The translations under genes were made by a program, and so were the position numbers. 64,000 nt of DNA, from assembly GCF_000013745.1 (NCBI RefSeq), contig NC_007925.1, positions 1,240,001-1,304,000 on the forward strand, read 5' to 3'. The notes beneath the pieces are model-generated. The model was not told the origin of the DNA. It ran no database searches and saw only the letters and a program-made list of their open reading frames with translations. The stretch comes from Rhodopseudomonas_A palustris_F (lineage in GTDB: Bacteria > Pseudomonadota > Alphaproteobacteria > Rhizobiales > Xanthobacteraceae). Below are positions 35,621-44,049 of the stretch, piece by piece. The stretch's first letter is position 1. Every line of letters starts with the position of its first letter.

Positions 35621-36420
35621 CCAGGGAGCAGCTCGAGGCCAGCATCGCGGAGGCGATTATCGGATGTCTCGCCGATCGCGTGGTCGCGGCCATGCAGGCG
35701 CGTCAGAAGCGCGCCGTGGTGTTGATGACCGGGACCGATCTGGGGCTCGACCATATTCCGCAGGCGCTGGGCTGCCTGCGCGAGAACGGCTGGACGCTGC
35801 GGTTCGCGTTGTCGCTGCAGGCGCGCCGGCACTTCGGCGCCGGGCAGTTGCTGGCGCTCGGCATCGACGTGGTGGCCGACACAGCAACCGACCTCGACGT
35901 CCTGCTCGACGGTTGCGGCTCGCTGCTGGTGCCGGCGCTGACGATGACGACGGCCGCCAAGGTGGCTTGCGGCATCCGCGACAGTCTGGCGTCGCGATTG
36001 ATGGCGCGGGCGCTGGAGCGCGGGCTGCCGATCATCGCCGCCTTCGACGGCTGTTGCCCGGACAATCCGGAACGGCAGGCCAGAGGCTTCCTGGTCGCCG
36101 ATGCCTATAAGGCGCGGCTCCGCGCCAACCTGCAGGCGTTGAGGGACTACGGGGTCAGGCTGGTCCCCGCGCGCAAACTGGCAGTCGCCGCGCAGCGCGC
36201 GATCACTCCGGCGACCGCGATTGGCACGCAAGCGACGGGCGGCGTGGCGGCGATGCCGGCGGCGGGTGTCGCGGTCGGTGCCGGCGACAGGCGAATCTTC
36301 AGCCGCAACGACGCCGTGCAGTGTCAGCCAGGCGAGCTGCGGCTAGGCCGTGAAGTCCTGGTCACGCCGCTCGCCGCCGACGAACTGCGCATCCGAAATG
36401 TACGTCTGATTCAAACATAG
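35617..36420 (+). CDS. HFCD-like flavoprotein associated with microcompartments
   Basis: 267 residues. The core resembles homo-oligomeric flavin-containing Cys decarboxylase-like flavoproteins: AVVLMTGTDLGLDHIPQALGCLRENG, a middle LLVPALTMTTAAKVACGIRDSLASRLMARALERGLPIIAA block (FMN/substrate loop), and a Cys pair GCCPDN. An N-terminal helix (EQLEASIAEAIIGCLADRVV) might act in targeting. A C-terminal 60 residues look beta-rich. Flavoproteins of this sort recur in GRM loci and have been proposed to handle electrons; no function is established. Coupled by ATGA to eutJ. Confidence 0.68.
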   Translation: MTREQLEASIAEAIIGCLADRVVAAMQARQKRAVVLMTGTDLGLDHIPQALGCLRENGWTLRFALSLQARRHFGAGQLLALGIDVVADTATDLDVLLDGCGSLLVPALTMTTAAKVACGIRDSLASRLMARALERGLPIIAAFDGCCPDNPERQARGFLVADAYKARLRANLQALRDYGVRLVPARKLAVAAQRAITPATAIGTQATGGVAAMPAAGVAVGAGDRRIFSRNDAVQCQPGELRLGREVLVTPLAADELRIRNVRLIQT

Positions 36421-36432
36421 GCGGGCAGGGTC

Positions 36433-36699
36433 ATGTATCTCGGCAAAGTCATCGGCACCGTGGTGTCCACGAGCAAGAGCGAATCATTGCTGGGCACCAA
36501 GCTCCTGATCGTGACCCGGCTCTCCGAAACGCTGGCTGTGATCGGGCCGGTCGCCATCGCCGTCGACACCGTGGGCGCCGGCAACGGCGAAATCGTCATC
36601 GTGACCTGCGGCAGTGCCGCGCGGCGAACCGCCGGCAAGGAACAGTCGGTGATCGACGCGGCGATCGTCGGCATCGTCGATACGGTCGAAGTCAGTTAG
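36433..36699 (+). CDS. BMC-P shell vertex protein (EutN/CcmL family)
   Basis: 88 residues, the pentamer-forming family that caps the vertices of the icosahedral shell. MYLGKVIGTVVSTSKSESLLGTKLLIV is the characteristic start, followed by VAIAVDTVGAGNGEIVIVTCGSAAR and DAAIVGIVDTVEV. It is the only vertex protein of this locus. Confidence 0.96.
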   Translation: MYLGKVIGTVVSTSKSESLLGTKLLIVTRLSETLAVIGPVAIAVDTVGAGNGEIVIVTCGSAARRTAGKEQSVIDAAIVGIVDTVEVS

Positions 36700-36709
36700 G
36701 GAGGCCGCC

Positions 36710-37213
36710 GTGAGTGCACCCACAGCCGAGATGCGAAGTATCACCGAGGCAATCCACGCGGTGCTGGCCAATCTCAATGGTCCCGCCTTCGCGTTGGACG
36801 ATGCCTGTCGGCTGGCGCGCGCGGCCGAGCACAAGGCCGCCGAGATCGGCGTGCCGATGGTGATCTCGATCGCCGATGCCACAGGCGGCATGTTGCTGCT
36901 GCATCGGATGGATGGCGCGCTGCCGGCGAGCTTCGATATCGCGATCAACAAGGCCTACACCGCCGCCATCTTCAGGATGGCAACTCATGATCTCGGGGCC
37001 TTGGCGCAGCCCGGCCGCTCGCTCTACGGCGTGCAAACCACCAATCAGGGTCGGGTGGTGATTTTCGGCGGCGGATATCCGGTGTTGCGCCGAACAACCG
37101 TGATCGGTGCCATCGGGGTCAGTGGTGGCACCGTCGAACAAGACATGCAGATCGCAACCTTTGCGCTGCAAACATTCGAGGCAGAAGCAAAGCTCTGCGC
37201 TGAAGGAGAATAG
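36710..37213 (+). CDS. GlcG/PduO-C (DUF336) family protein
   Basis: 167 residues. The alpha/beta fold of the GlcG/HbpS family is shown by ALDDACRLARAAEHKAAEIGVPMVISIADATGGMLLLHRMDGA, KAYTAAIFRMATHDL, and IFGGGYPVLRRTTVIGAIGVSGGTVEQDMQIA. Related domains form the C-terminal half of PduO and bind haem or cobalamin-type ligands. The N-terminal adenosyltransferase of PduO is absent, as expected for a B12-free pathway. The start is a GTG at 36710 preceded by gggagg; the stop overlaps the next gene's leader. Confidence 0.83.
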   Translation: MSAPTAEMRSITEAIHAVLANLNGPAFALDDACRLARAAEHKAAEIGVPMVISIADATGGMLLLHRMDGALPASFDIAINKAYTAAIFRMATHDLGALAQPGRSLYGVQTTNQGRVVIFGGGYPVLRRTTVIGAIGVSGGTVEQDMQIATFALQTFEAEAKLCAEGE

Positions 37214-37215
37214 TG

Positions 37216-38754
37216 ATGAATGACGCAAACATCGCCGATGTCGTGACGAAGGTCCTCGGCGAATATGGCGCGCCTGGTGCGGTGTCGGTCGCGGCGCTGA
37301 CCGCCAAGAGCCCCGACGGGAAAAGCAACTCGTCCGCCGATGCGGATGTGGTCGCCCGGATGGTGGCCAAGGCGATCCGCGACCACGCCGGAACTGCGCA
37401 GCCGTCCGGTAACGCCGCGACGTCGTCGGCGGCGGTCAGCGATGGCGTGTTCGAGACCATGGATGCCGCGGTCGAGGCCGCTGCTCTGGCGCAGCAGCAA
37501 TACCTGCTTTGCTCGATGTCCGACCGCGCGCGCTTCGTGCAGGGAATCCGCGACGTCATCTTGAATCAGGATACGCTCGAAAAGATGTCCCGCATGGCGG
37601 TCGAAGAAACCGGCATGGGCAATTACGAGCATAAGCTGATCAAGAACCGGCTAGCCGGCGAAAAGACCCCGGGCATCGAAGATCTCACCACCGACGCTTT
37701 CAGCGGCGACAACGGTCTGACGCTGGTGGAATACTCGCCGTTCGGGGTGATCGGCGCGATCACGCCGACCACCAATCCGACGGAAACCATCGTCTGCAAT
37801 TCGATCGGAATGCTGGCGGCCGGCAACAGCGTGGTGTTCAGCCCGCATCCGCGCGCCCGGCAGGTGTCGCTGCTGCTGGTCCGCCTGATCAACCAGAAGC
37901 TGGCAGCGCTCGGCGCGCCGGAAAACCTGGTGGTGACCGTGGAGAAGCCCTCGATCGAGAACACCAACGCCATGATGGCGCATCCCAAGGTGCGGATGCT
38001 GGTTGCCACCGGCGGCCCCGCCATCGTCAAGGCGGTGCTGTCGACCGGCAAGAAGGCGATCGGCGCCGGCGCCGGCAATCCGCCCGTCGTGGTCGACGAA
38101 ACCGCCAACATCGAAAAAGCCGCCTGCGACATCGTCAATGGCTGCAGCTTCGACAACAACCTGCCCTGCGTCGCCGAGAAGGAGATCATCGCAGTCGCCC
38201 AGATCGCCGATTACCTGATCTTCAACTTGAAGAAGAACGGCGCCTACGAGATCAAGGATCCGGCGGTTCTGCAGCAACTGCAGGACCTGGTGCTGACCGC
38301 CAAGGGCGGGCCACAGACCAAATGCGTCGGCAAGAGTGCGGTGTGGCTGCTGTCGCAGATCGGCATCAGCGTCGACGCCAGCATCAAGATCATCCTGATG
38401 GAAGTGCCGCGGGAACATCCCTTCGTGCAGGAAGAACTGATGATGCCGATCCTGCCGCTGGTCCGGGTCGAAACCGTGGATGATGCGATCGACCTCGCCA
38501 TCGAGGTGGAGCACGACAATCGCCACACCGCGATCATGCATTCCACCGATGTGCGCAAGCTCACCAAGATGGCCAAGCTGATCCAGACCACGATCTTCGT
38601 GAAGAACGGCCCGTCTTATGCGGGGCTCGGCGCCGGCGGCGAGGGATATTCCACCTTCACCATCGCGGGTCCCACGGGCGAGGGCCTGACCTCGGCGAAG
38701 TCGTTCGCGCGCCGCCGCAAATGCGTGATGGTGGAAGCGCTCAATATCCGTTGA
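37216..38754 (+). CDS. CoA-acylating aldehyde dehydrogenase (PduP-like)
   Basis: 512 residues. It oxidises propionaldehyde with NAD+ and CoA to propionyl-CoA. The catalytic Cys is C318 in FDNNLPCVAEKE; the CoA/NAD region has VIGAITPTTNPTETI and GGPAIVKAVLSTGKKAIGAGAGNPP. An N-terminal extension of about 75 residues precedes the core: an encapsulation-peptide helix (NIADVVTKVLGEYG, 5-18), a linker, and a second amphipathic helix (ADVVARMVAKAIRDHAG, 43-59). The ATG at 37216 lies seven bases after aaggag and is favoured over the GTG directly before it. Confidence 0.94.
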   Translation: MNDANIADVVTKVLGEYGAPGAVSVAALTAKSPDGKSNSSADADVVARMVAKAIRDHAGTAQPSGNAATSSAAVSDGVFETMDAAVEAAALAQQQYLLCSMSDRARFVQGIRDVILNQDTLEKMSRMAVEETGMGNYEHKLIKNRLAGEKTPGIEDLTTDAFSGDNGLTLVEYSPFGVIGAITPTTNPTETIVCNSIGMLAAGNSVVFSPHPRARQVSLLLVRLINQKLAALGAPENLVVTVEKPSIENTNAMMAHPKVRMLVATGGPAIVKAVLSTGKKAIGAGAGNPPVVVDETANIEKAACDIVNGCSFDNNLPCVAEKEIIAVAQIADYLIFNLKKNGAYEIKDPAVLQQLQDLVLTAKGGPQTKCVGKSAVWLLSQIGISVDASIKIILMEVPREHPFVQEELMMPILPLVRVETVDDAIDLAIEVEHDNRHTAIMHSTDVRKLTKMAKLIQTTIFVKNGPSYAGLGAGGEGYSTFTIAGPTGEGLTSAKSFARRRKCVMVEALNIR

Positions 38755-38805
38755 GGCCGTACCGACGACGGGCCGGGGCGATGCCCCGGCGGAAGGAGAC
38801 ACAGC

Positions 38806-39105
38806 ATGACCACCCGGATCATCAATGCGCCGCTTCCCGAAGTCGTCGACATGCTCGAGCGCCGGATGCGGCCGGACGCCCGGCATCATCTGAGCGAGAT
38901 CCGGTTCGACTCGGTCGGCCTGCTGCAGACCAGCGTGGCCGACCTGTTCTACTACGCGGATCTCGCCGGCAAGGCGTCCGGCGTGTTCACCGCCGAGCTG
39001 TTCGGAAGCTGCCCGCAGAACGTCTCCACGCTGGCGCTGTTCGGCGAAACCGCCGCCGTTCGTATCGCGATCGAGGCCATCGAGGCCGACGGCGCGAGTT
39101 TCTAA
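38806..39105 (+). CDS. Circularly permuted BMC-H shell protein (EutS/PduU-like)
   Basis: 99 residues. It does not have the usual ETKG start, but the order of elements fits permuted BMC-H proteins. An N-terminal strand/helix RIINAPLPEVVDMLERRM corresponds to RIIQEFVPGKQ-type starts of EutS, then SVGLLQTSVADLFYYADLAGKASGV corresponds to the BMC core helix, and STLALFGETAAVRIAIEAIEA to the last strand and helix. It should make hexamers with a capped pore. Identification rests on pattern comparison by eye. Confidence 0.72.
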   Translation: MTTRIINAPLPEVVDMLERRMRPDARHHLSEIRFDSVGLLQTSVADLFYYADLAGKASGVFTAELFGSCPQNVSTLALFGETAAVRIAIEAIEADGASF

Positions 39106-39161
39106 CGAGGCGTTCGCGTCGCGAACCGCCTCCGATGACAAATTTGTAGAGGACAATCCAG

Positions 39162-40082
39162 ATGAGCGAGATCAAGTACGAGCAGGAAGGGATCGTCTTC
39201 GACATTCAGCGCTATTCGATTCACGACGGTCCCGGAATCCGGACCATCGTGTTTCTGAAGGGCTGTCCGCTGGCCTGCCGCTGGTGCAGCAATCCGGAAT
39301 CGCAGAAGGCCGAGCCGTCGCTGTTCTTTCAGAAGGCGAACTGCGTCAAATGCGGCAAGTGCAAGGAAGTCTGCCCGACCGGCGCGATCTCGCCCGAAAA
39401 CCCGGCCTTCATCGATCGGTCGAAATGCATCTCCTGCGGCACCTGCGCCAACGTCTGCGCTTACGGCGCGCTGACCATGAAGGGGCGCAGCATGACGGTG
39501 TGGCAGGTGATGCAGGAATTGCAGAAGGACGCCACCAACTATCGCAGGTCGGGCGGCGGGATCACCTTGTCGGGCGGCGAGCCATTGGTGCAGAGCGACT
39601 TTGCGCTGGAATTGTTGAAAGCCTGCAAGGACAAGGGGTGGTCGACCGCGATGGAGACCACCGGCAACGTGCCGCAGGAGGTGGTGGAGCGGGTGATGCC
39701 CTATGTCGACCACGCTCTAGTGGATCTGAAATCGATCGATCCCGCGGTGCATGAGAAGAACACCGCAAGGCCGAACCGGCTGATCCTGGAGAACGCGATC
39801 CGGATCTCGAAATTGTCGGGCAACACCGCGGTGCGGGTGCCGGTGATCCCTGGCGTCAACGACAATCCCGCCGCGATCGCCGCCATCGCGCAATTCGCCA
39901 AGCTGATGCACGGCGTCGAGACCGTTCATCTGCTGCCGTACCACCGGTTCGGCGAGAACAAATACGCGCTGCTTGGTCGCGACTACCCGATGGGCGATAC
40001 GCCGGCGTTGGCCGGTGCGAAGGCCGAAGCGCTCAAGCTCGTCGTCGAGGGGCAGGGCTTGCGTTGTCTGATCGGCGGATGA
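39162..40082 (+). CDS. Glycyl radical enzyme activating enzyme (radical SAM)
   Basis: 306 residues. The radical-SAM cluster motif is C35-x3-C39-x2-C42 in GCPLACRWCSNPE. An inserted ferredoxin-like domain carries two more [4Fe-4S] sites: C61-C64-C67-C71 and C89-C92-C95-C99. GGGITLSGGEPL binds SAM. It abstracts hydrogen from Gly823 of the dehydratase, using one S-adenosylmethionine per activation. It is separated from its target by the whole shell operon. Confidence 0.95.
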   Translation: MSEIKYEQEGIVFDIQRYSIHDGPGIRTIVFLKGCPLACRWCSNPESQKAEPSLFFQKANCVKCGKCKEVCPTGAISPENPAFIDRSKCISCGTCANVCAYGALTMKGRSMTVWQVMQELQKDATNYRRSGGGITLSGGEPLVQSDFALELLKACKDKGWSTAMETTGNVPQEVVERVMPYVDHALVDLKSIDPAVHEKNTARPNRLILENAIRISKLSGNTAVRVPVIPGVNDNPAAIAAIAQFAKLMHGVETVHLLPYHRFGENKYALLGRDYPMGDTPALAGAKAEALKLVVEGQGLRCLIGG

Positions 40083-40128
40083 CGACGGCCGGATGGCGTG
40101 ACGGCGCGGCCGAAGTGGGAGACAGCGG

Positions 40129-41280
40129 ATGCGAGAACATTGCGTAACGTCGGAATCGGTGACCGAAGGCCACCCCGACAAGGTCTGCGACCAGATCTCC
40201 GACGGCATTCTCGATGCCTGCGTGGCGCAAGATCCGGCGTCGCGGGTGGCGGTGGAGACTCTCGTCTCCGGCAACATCGCCGTTATCGCCGGCGAAATCA
40301 CCACCACGGCGCAGATCGACGCCGAGCGCACCGCGCGCGCGGTCATCAAGGCGATCGGCTACGACGATCCGGCGCTCGGCTTCGACAGCGACAGCTGCTT
40401 CATCCTGACCAACTTGCGGACGCAGTCGCCCGATATCAATCTCGGCGTGTCCCGCGGCGACGAGCTCGGCGCCGGCGACCAGGGCGTTTTCTATGGCTAT
40501 GCCTGCGACGAGACGGCGAACCTGATGCCGATCCCGATTGCGCTGGCGCACACGCTGTCGCTGCGGCTGACGATGATGCGTCGCGACGGAACGCTGCCGT
40601 GGCTGCGGCCCGACGGCAAGGTCCAGGTCACGATGCGCTATGGCCGCGACGGGCGCCCCTGCGGCTTGGACAGCGTGGTGGTCTCGGCGCAGCACGACGA
40701 GGCCGTCGACCGGGACACGTTGGTCCGCGGTCTCGTCGAGGGCGTTATCTACCCAGAATTGCACGACTGGCTGCAGCCCGGCACCCGCGTGCTGATCAAC
40801 CCGACCGGCCGGTTCGTCGTGGGTGGTCCGGCCGGCGATACCGGAGTGACCGGGCGCAAGCTGATGGTCGACACCTATGGCGGATGCGCCCAGCACGGCG
40901 GCGGGGCGTTTTCCGGAAAGGATGCCACCAAGGTCGATCGCACCGCGGCCTATATGGCCCGCTACGCCGCCAAGAACGTCGTCGCCGCCGGGCTGGCTGG
41001 CCGCTGCCAGCTCGCGCTGGCTTACGCCATCGGCCAGATCGACCCCGAAATGATTTCCGTCGAAACCTTCGGCACCGAAACCGTCGATGGCGATCGCATC
41101 TGCGCGGCGGTGCGCGAGGTGTTCCCTTGGACCGTGTCCGGGATGATCGCAGCCCTCGAGCTGCGTCAGCCGAGATTTCGGAAAACCGCGGCCTACGGCC
41201 ATTTCGGCCGGGAAGATCAAGGCTTCCAATGGGAAAAAACCGATCGATCGGGCGAGTTGTTGGCGCTTTGCACGCGTTGA
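40129..41280 (+). CDS. metK: S-adenosylmethionine synthetase in the microcompartment locus
   Basis: 383 residues, full length. It makes SAM from methionine and ATP. All landmarks are present: TSESVTEGHPDKVCDQISD at the N-terminus, GAGDQGVFYGYA near residue 118, and the P-loop-like GGGAFSGKDATKVDRTAAYMAR near residue 258. Its position 47 bases after the activase gene suggests a dedicated SAM supply for making the glycyl radical. The base composition resembles its neighbours, and the gene looks intact. A housekeeping metK presumably exists elsewhere in the genome. Confidence 0.95.
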   Translation: MREHCVTSESVTEGHPDKVCDQISDGILDACVAQDPASRVAVETLVSGNIAVIAGEITTTAQIDAERTARAVIKAIGYDDPALGFDSDSCFILTNLRTQSPDINLGVSRGDELGAGDQGVFYGYACDETANLMPIPIALAHTLSLRLTMMRRDGTLPWLRPDGKVQVTMRYGRDGRPCGLDSVVVSAQHDEAVDRDTLVRGLVEGVIYPELHDWLQPGTRVLINPTGRFVVGGPAGDTGVTGRKLMVDTYGGCAQHGGGAFSGKDATKVDRTAAYMARYAAKNVVAAGLAGRCQLALAYAIGQIDPEMISVETFGTETVDGDRICAAVREVFPWTVSGMIAALELRQPRFRKTAAYGHFGREDQGFQWEKTDRSGELLALCTR

Positions 41281-41352
41281 CGCAGATCAAAAAGAACGGC
41301 CGCGTCTGCCTGCACCGTGTTTTTTGTCGGCTGCATGCTAAGGGATAGCGCC

Positions 41353-42597
41353 ATGGATGCGGAACTGCTGCTTGAAGACTTGATCAGCGTGGATGCGCTG
41401 CAGAAGGTGCAGGACAATTTTAGCGCTGCCGTCGGCATCGCGATGATCATGGTGGACGCAGCTGGCGCGCCCGTGACCAAGCCGAGCGGATTTTCCGCCT
41501 TCTGCCAGGCGGTGCGGACCTCCGCCGACAAGCGCGACCAGTGCTTTCATTGTGACGACGAGGGCGGCCGGATCGCGATGGCGAAGGGCGAGCCGAGCAT
41601 CTACCGCTGTCATGCCGGTCTGGTCGATTTCGCCGCGCCGATCGTGGTGCGCGGCCAATATCTGGGAGCCATCCTTTCCGGGCAGGTGCGTCTTCGCGAC
41701 GAATCCGCGATTCCCGTGGACTACATCCATCCGCCCGACGACTGGTGGCGGCAGGATGACCGGCTGCGCGCGCTGCGCGAGAAGACCACCGAAGTGGCGT
41801 ATCAGAAGCTGCGCGCCGCGGCATTCACCTCGTTTCACCTTGCCACCTATCTGGTGGAAGAAAGCTATGCCAAGGCCGTCAGCGAGGAACTCGGCGCCGA
41901 GAACCTACGGCTGATGGCGGAATCGAAGCGGCGTATGGAATTGGAGAAGCTGCTTCGCGAAGCGGAGCTGCAGGCGCTGTCCTACCAGGTCAATCCGCAT
42001 TTCCTCTTCAACGTGCTGAACACCATCGGCCGTTTGGCGCTGAAGGAGAACGCCAAGCAGACCGAGACCATGCTGTACGCATTCGCCGACATGATGCGCT
42101 ACGTTCTGAAGAAGAGCCGCTCGCAGATCGTCTCGTTCCACAGCGAGTTGGAGCACGTGCAGAACTACTTGAACATTCAAAAGGTGCGCATGGGGGACAG
42201 GCTGTCCTTCACCCTGAACGTGCATCAAAAATACGGCGAGATCCGCTGTCCGTTCATGGTCGTGCATCCGATCGTGGAGAACTGCATTCACTACGCGATC
42301 GAGCCGAAAGAGAAAGACGGCTGGATCGAGATCACGGCGCGCGACGACGGCAAGGACATGATCCTGGAGATCACCGACAACGGTGACGGCATCGCCCCGG
42401 ACATGATCCCGGTGGCGATCTCCGGGGTGGCCGATCACCACGGTCGCACCAGCATCGGGCTGCACAATATCGACAGCCGGCTCCGGCATTTCTTCGGAGA
42501 CGACTACAAGCTCAAGGTCGAAAGCCGCCGCTCCAGGGGCGGGGGCACTTGGGTGCAGATGCGCTTTCCGCTGAAATTTGACGGTTTCCACGCCTGA
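41353..42597 (+). CDS. PocR-domain sensor histidine kinase (LytS/YesM-like)
   Basis: 414 residues. Residues 10-175 form a PocR ligand-binding domain with its Cys-rich pattern (FCQAVRTSADKRDQCFHCDDEGG, YRCHAGLVDFAAPI). This domain type senses small diols/hydrocarbon derivatives, as in the 1,2-propanediol activator PocR. A coiled region leads to a His_kinase domain with the phospho-acceptor His216 in YQVNPHFLFN, and a C-terminal ATPase domain with HPIVENCIHYAIE and DNGDGI. No membrane segments, so it senses a cytoplasmic ligand. The ATG at 41353 follows aaggga. Confidence 0.88.
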   Translation: MDAELLLEDLISVDALQKVQDNFSAAVGIAMIMVDAAGAPVTKPSGFSAFCQAVRTSADKRDQCFHCDDEGGRIAMAKGEPSIYRCHAGLVDFAAPIVVRGQYLGAILSGQVRLRDESAIPVDYIHPPDDWWRQDDRLRALREKTTEVAYQKLRAAAFTSFHLATYLVEESYAKAVSEELGAENLRLMAESKRRMELEKLLREAELQALSYQVNPHFLFNVLNTIGRLALKENAKQTETMLYAFADMMRYVLKKSRSQIVSFHSELEHVQNYLNIQKVRMGDRLSFTLNVHQKYGEIRCPFMVVHPIVENCIHYAIEPKEKDGWIEITARDDGKDMILEITDNGDGIAPDMIPVAISGVADHHGRTSIGLHNIDSRLRHFFGDDYKLKVESRRSRGGGTWVQMRFPLKFDGFHA

Positions 42598-42621
42598 GCG
42601 TCCGGGTCGGAGTGCCATGAC

Positions 42622-43701
42622 ATGTACAACCTCGTTATCGTTGAAGACGAAGACCTGGAGCGCGAGGCGCTTCGCAAGATCCTGACGGAGAACTTCGATT
42701 GCATTCGCATCGTCGGCGAGGCGCGAACCGGCGCGGAGGCCGTGGCGCTGATCGATTCCTGTGACGTCGATCTCATGCTGGTGGACATCAACATCCCGAT
42801 CATCACCGGCCTGGATGTCATCCGGCATCTGCGCGAAGGCCACGTCGACACCAAGGTGGTCGTCACCACCGCCTACGACTATTTCGAGATGACGCGCGAG
42901 GCGATTCATCTGAAGGTCGACGAGTACCTGTTGAAGCCGGTGCGGACCCAGGCGCTGGTCTCCACCCTCGAAACCTGCATCCAGCAGCTCGGTGCGGATC
43001 GCAAGTGCCGGGTCATGGTGGCGCGGCTCGGCGAATTGGCCGATCAAAACGCCTATCAAGACGGCGTTGCCCTGGTGCGTCGACACGTCGAATGGATCTG
43101 CACGCAGCGCGATTACCCGTGCCGCGACGTAGCGCAGAATTCGGCGACCGCGCTGCTGGCGCTCATTCGGGCGAAAGGTCTGCGGGTCTCGGCGGCGTTG
43201 GCGCGGCAGGTCACAGAACTGCGGACCATGAGCCTCGACGACCGCGGCCTGCAGTCCGTGCTTGGTGTATTTCTCGGCCTCGCAGATCTTCTGTTCGACG
43301 TTCGCGAGGAACAGCTCGACGAGGCGGGCAGCACCGTCCAAAAGGCCATCAACTACATCGAACGCAATCTGAGCAAGCGGGTGACCTTGGAGGACGCCGC
43401 CGACTACGCCAAGATCAGCGCCTGCTATTTGAGCAGGATGTTCAAAAAGACGCTGGACGTCAATTTCGTGACCTATCTGACGACGCGGAGGATGGAGCTC
43501 GCCAAGGAGCTGCTGGCTGGCACCGAGCGGTCCATCACCAACATCGCAAAAGAGTTCTCCTACAACGACCTCAACTATTTCTGCAAATCGTTCAAGAAGG
43601 AAATCGGGGTGTCGCCCTCCGAATATCGCCGCCAGGCGCGGGAAGGCCAAGGCGGAGCCCCAGGCGTCAGGATGGCGACCATGGCGGAGCCGCGGCCGTA
43701 G
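42622..43701 (+). CDS. Response regulator with AraC-type DNA-binding domain (YesN-like)
   Basis: 359 residues. The receiver domain (1-120) has acidic pocket EDED near residue 9, phospho-acceptor Asp55 in LMLVDINIP, and Lys in YLLKPV. The C-terminal AraC domain (about 250-350) has two helix-turn-helix units: VTLEDAADYAKISACYLSRMFKK and ITNIAKEFSYNDLNYFCKSFKKEIGVSPSEYRR. It is 24 bases after the PocR kinase and is clearly its partner; together they are expected to switch on the microcompartment operon when the diol is present. Confidence 0.92.
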   Translation: MYNLVIVEDEDLEREALRKILTENFDCIRIVGEARTGAEAVALIDSCDVDLMLVDINIPIITGLDVIRHLREGHVDTKVVVTTAYDYFEMTREAIHLKVDEYLLKPVRTQALVSTLETCIQQLGADRKCRVMVARLGELADQNAYQDGVALVRRHVEWICTQRDYPCRDVAQNSATALLALIRAKGLRVSAALARQVTELRTMSLDDRGLQSVLGVFLGLADLLFDVREEQLDEAGSTVQKAINYIERNLSKRVTLEDAADYAKISACYLSRMFKKTLDVNFVTYLTTRRMELAKELLAGTERSITNIAKEFSYNDLNYFCKSFKKEIGVSPSEYRRQAREGQGGAPGVRMATMAEPRP

Positions 43702-44049
43702 TGCAGAACGGGATCGCATGTCATGCCTCGGCATGGCAGCGAGTTGTCGGCAGAGGGCCGGTGATTGCCGACAAATTTTGACTATCCAATCGCAAGGATA
43801 TCGCGTTGAGCCGTCGTTGCGCGACTAGTTATATCCCGCCGTAGCTTGGGCAGACTGAGCTCGCGGCGACTGACTGGATCCGTGGTCCGAGCGACTTCGC
43901 GATAGCGAGGCGTGAGGCGGCGGCAGTGATTCAGAAGAGTCCGAGGCCGGCTCGCCGATACCGCAGCTGGATGCTTGCGTACGGCTGCGCCGGAATGCGC
44001 CGCGAGAAACCCTGTCCCAAGAGGTCGCTCTGTCTCAAGGGATGCTAAT
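43702..44049. other. Spacer before the acetate kinase gene
   Basis: About 350 bases with no protein-like frame. The ackA-like gene therefore may have its own promoter here; I see an AT-rich stretch around 43780-43800 and 43825-43840 but no confident promoter pair. Confidence 0.45.
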
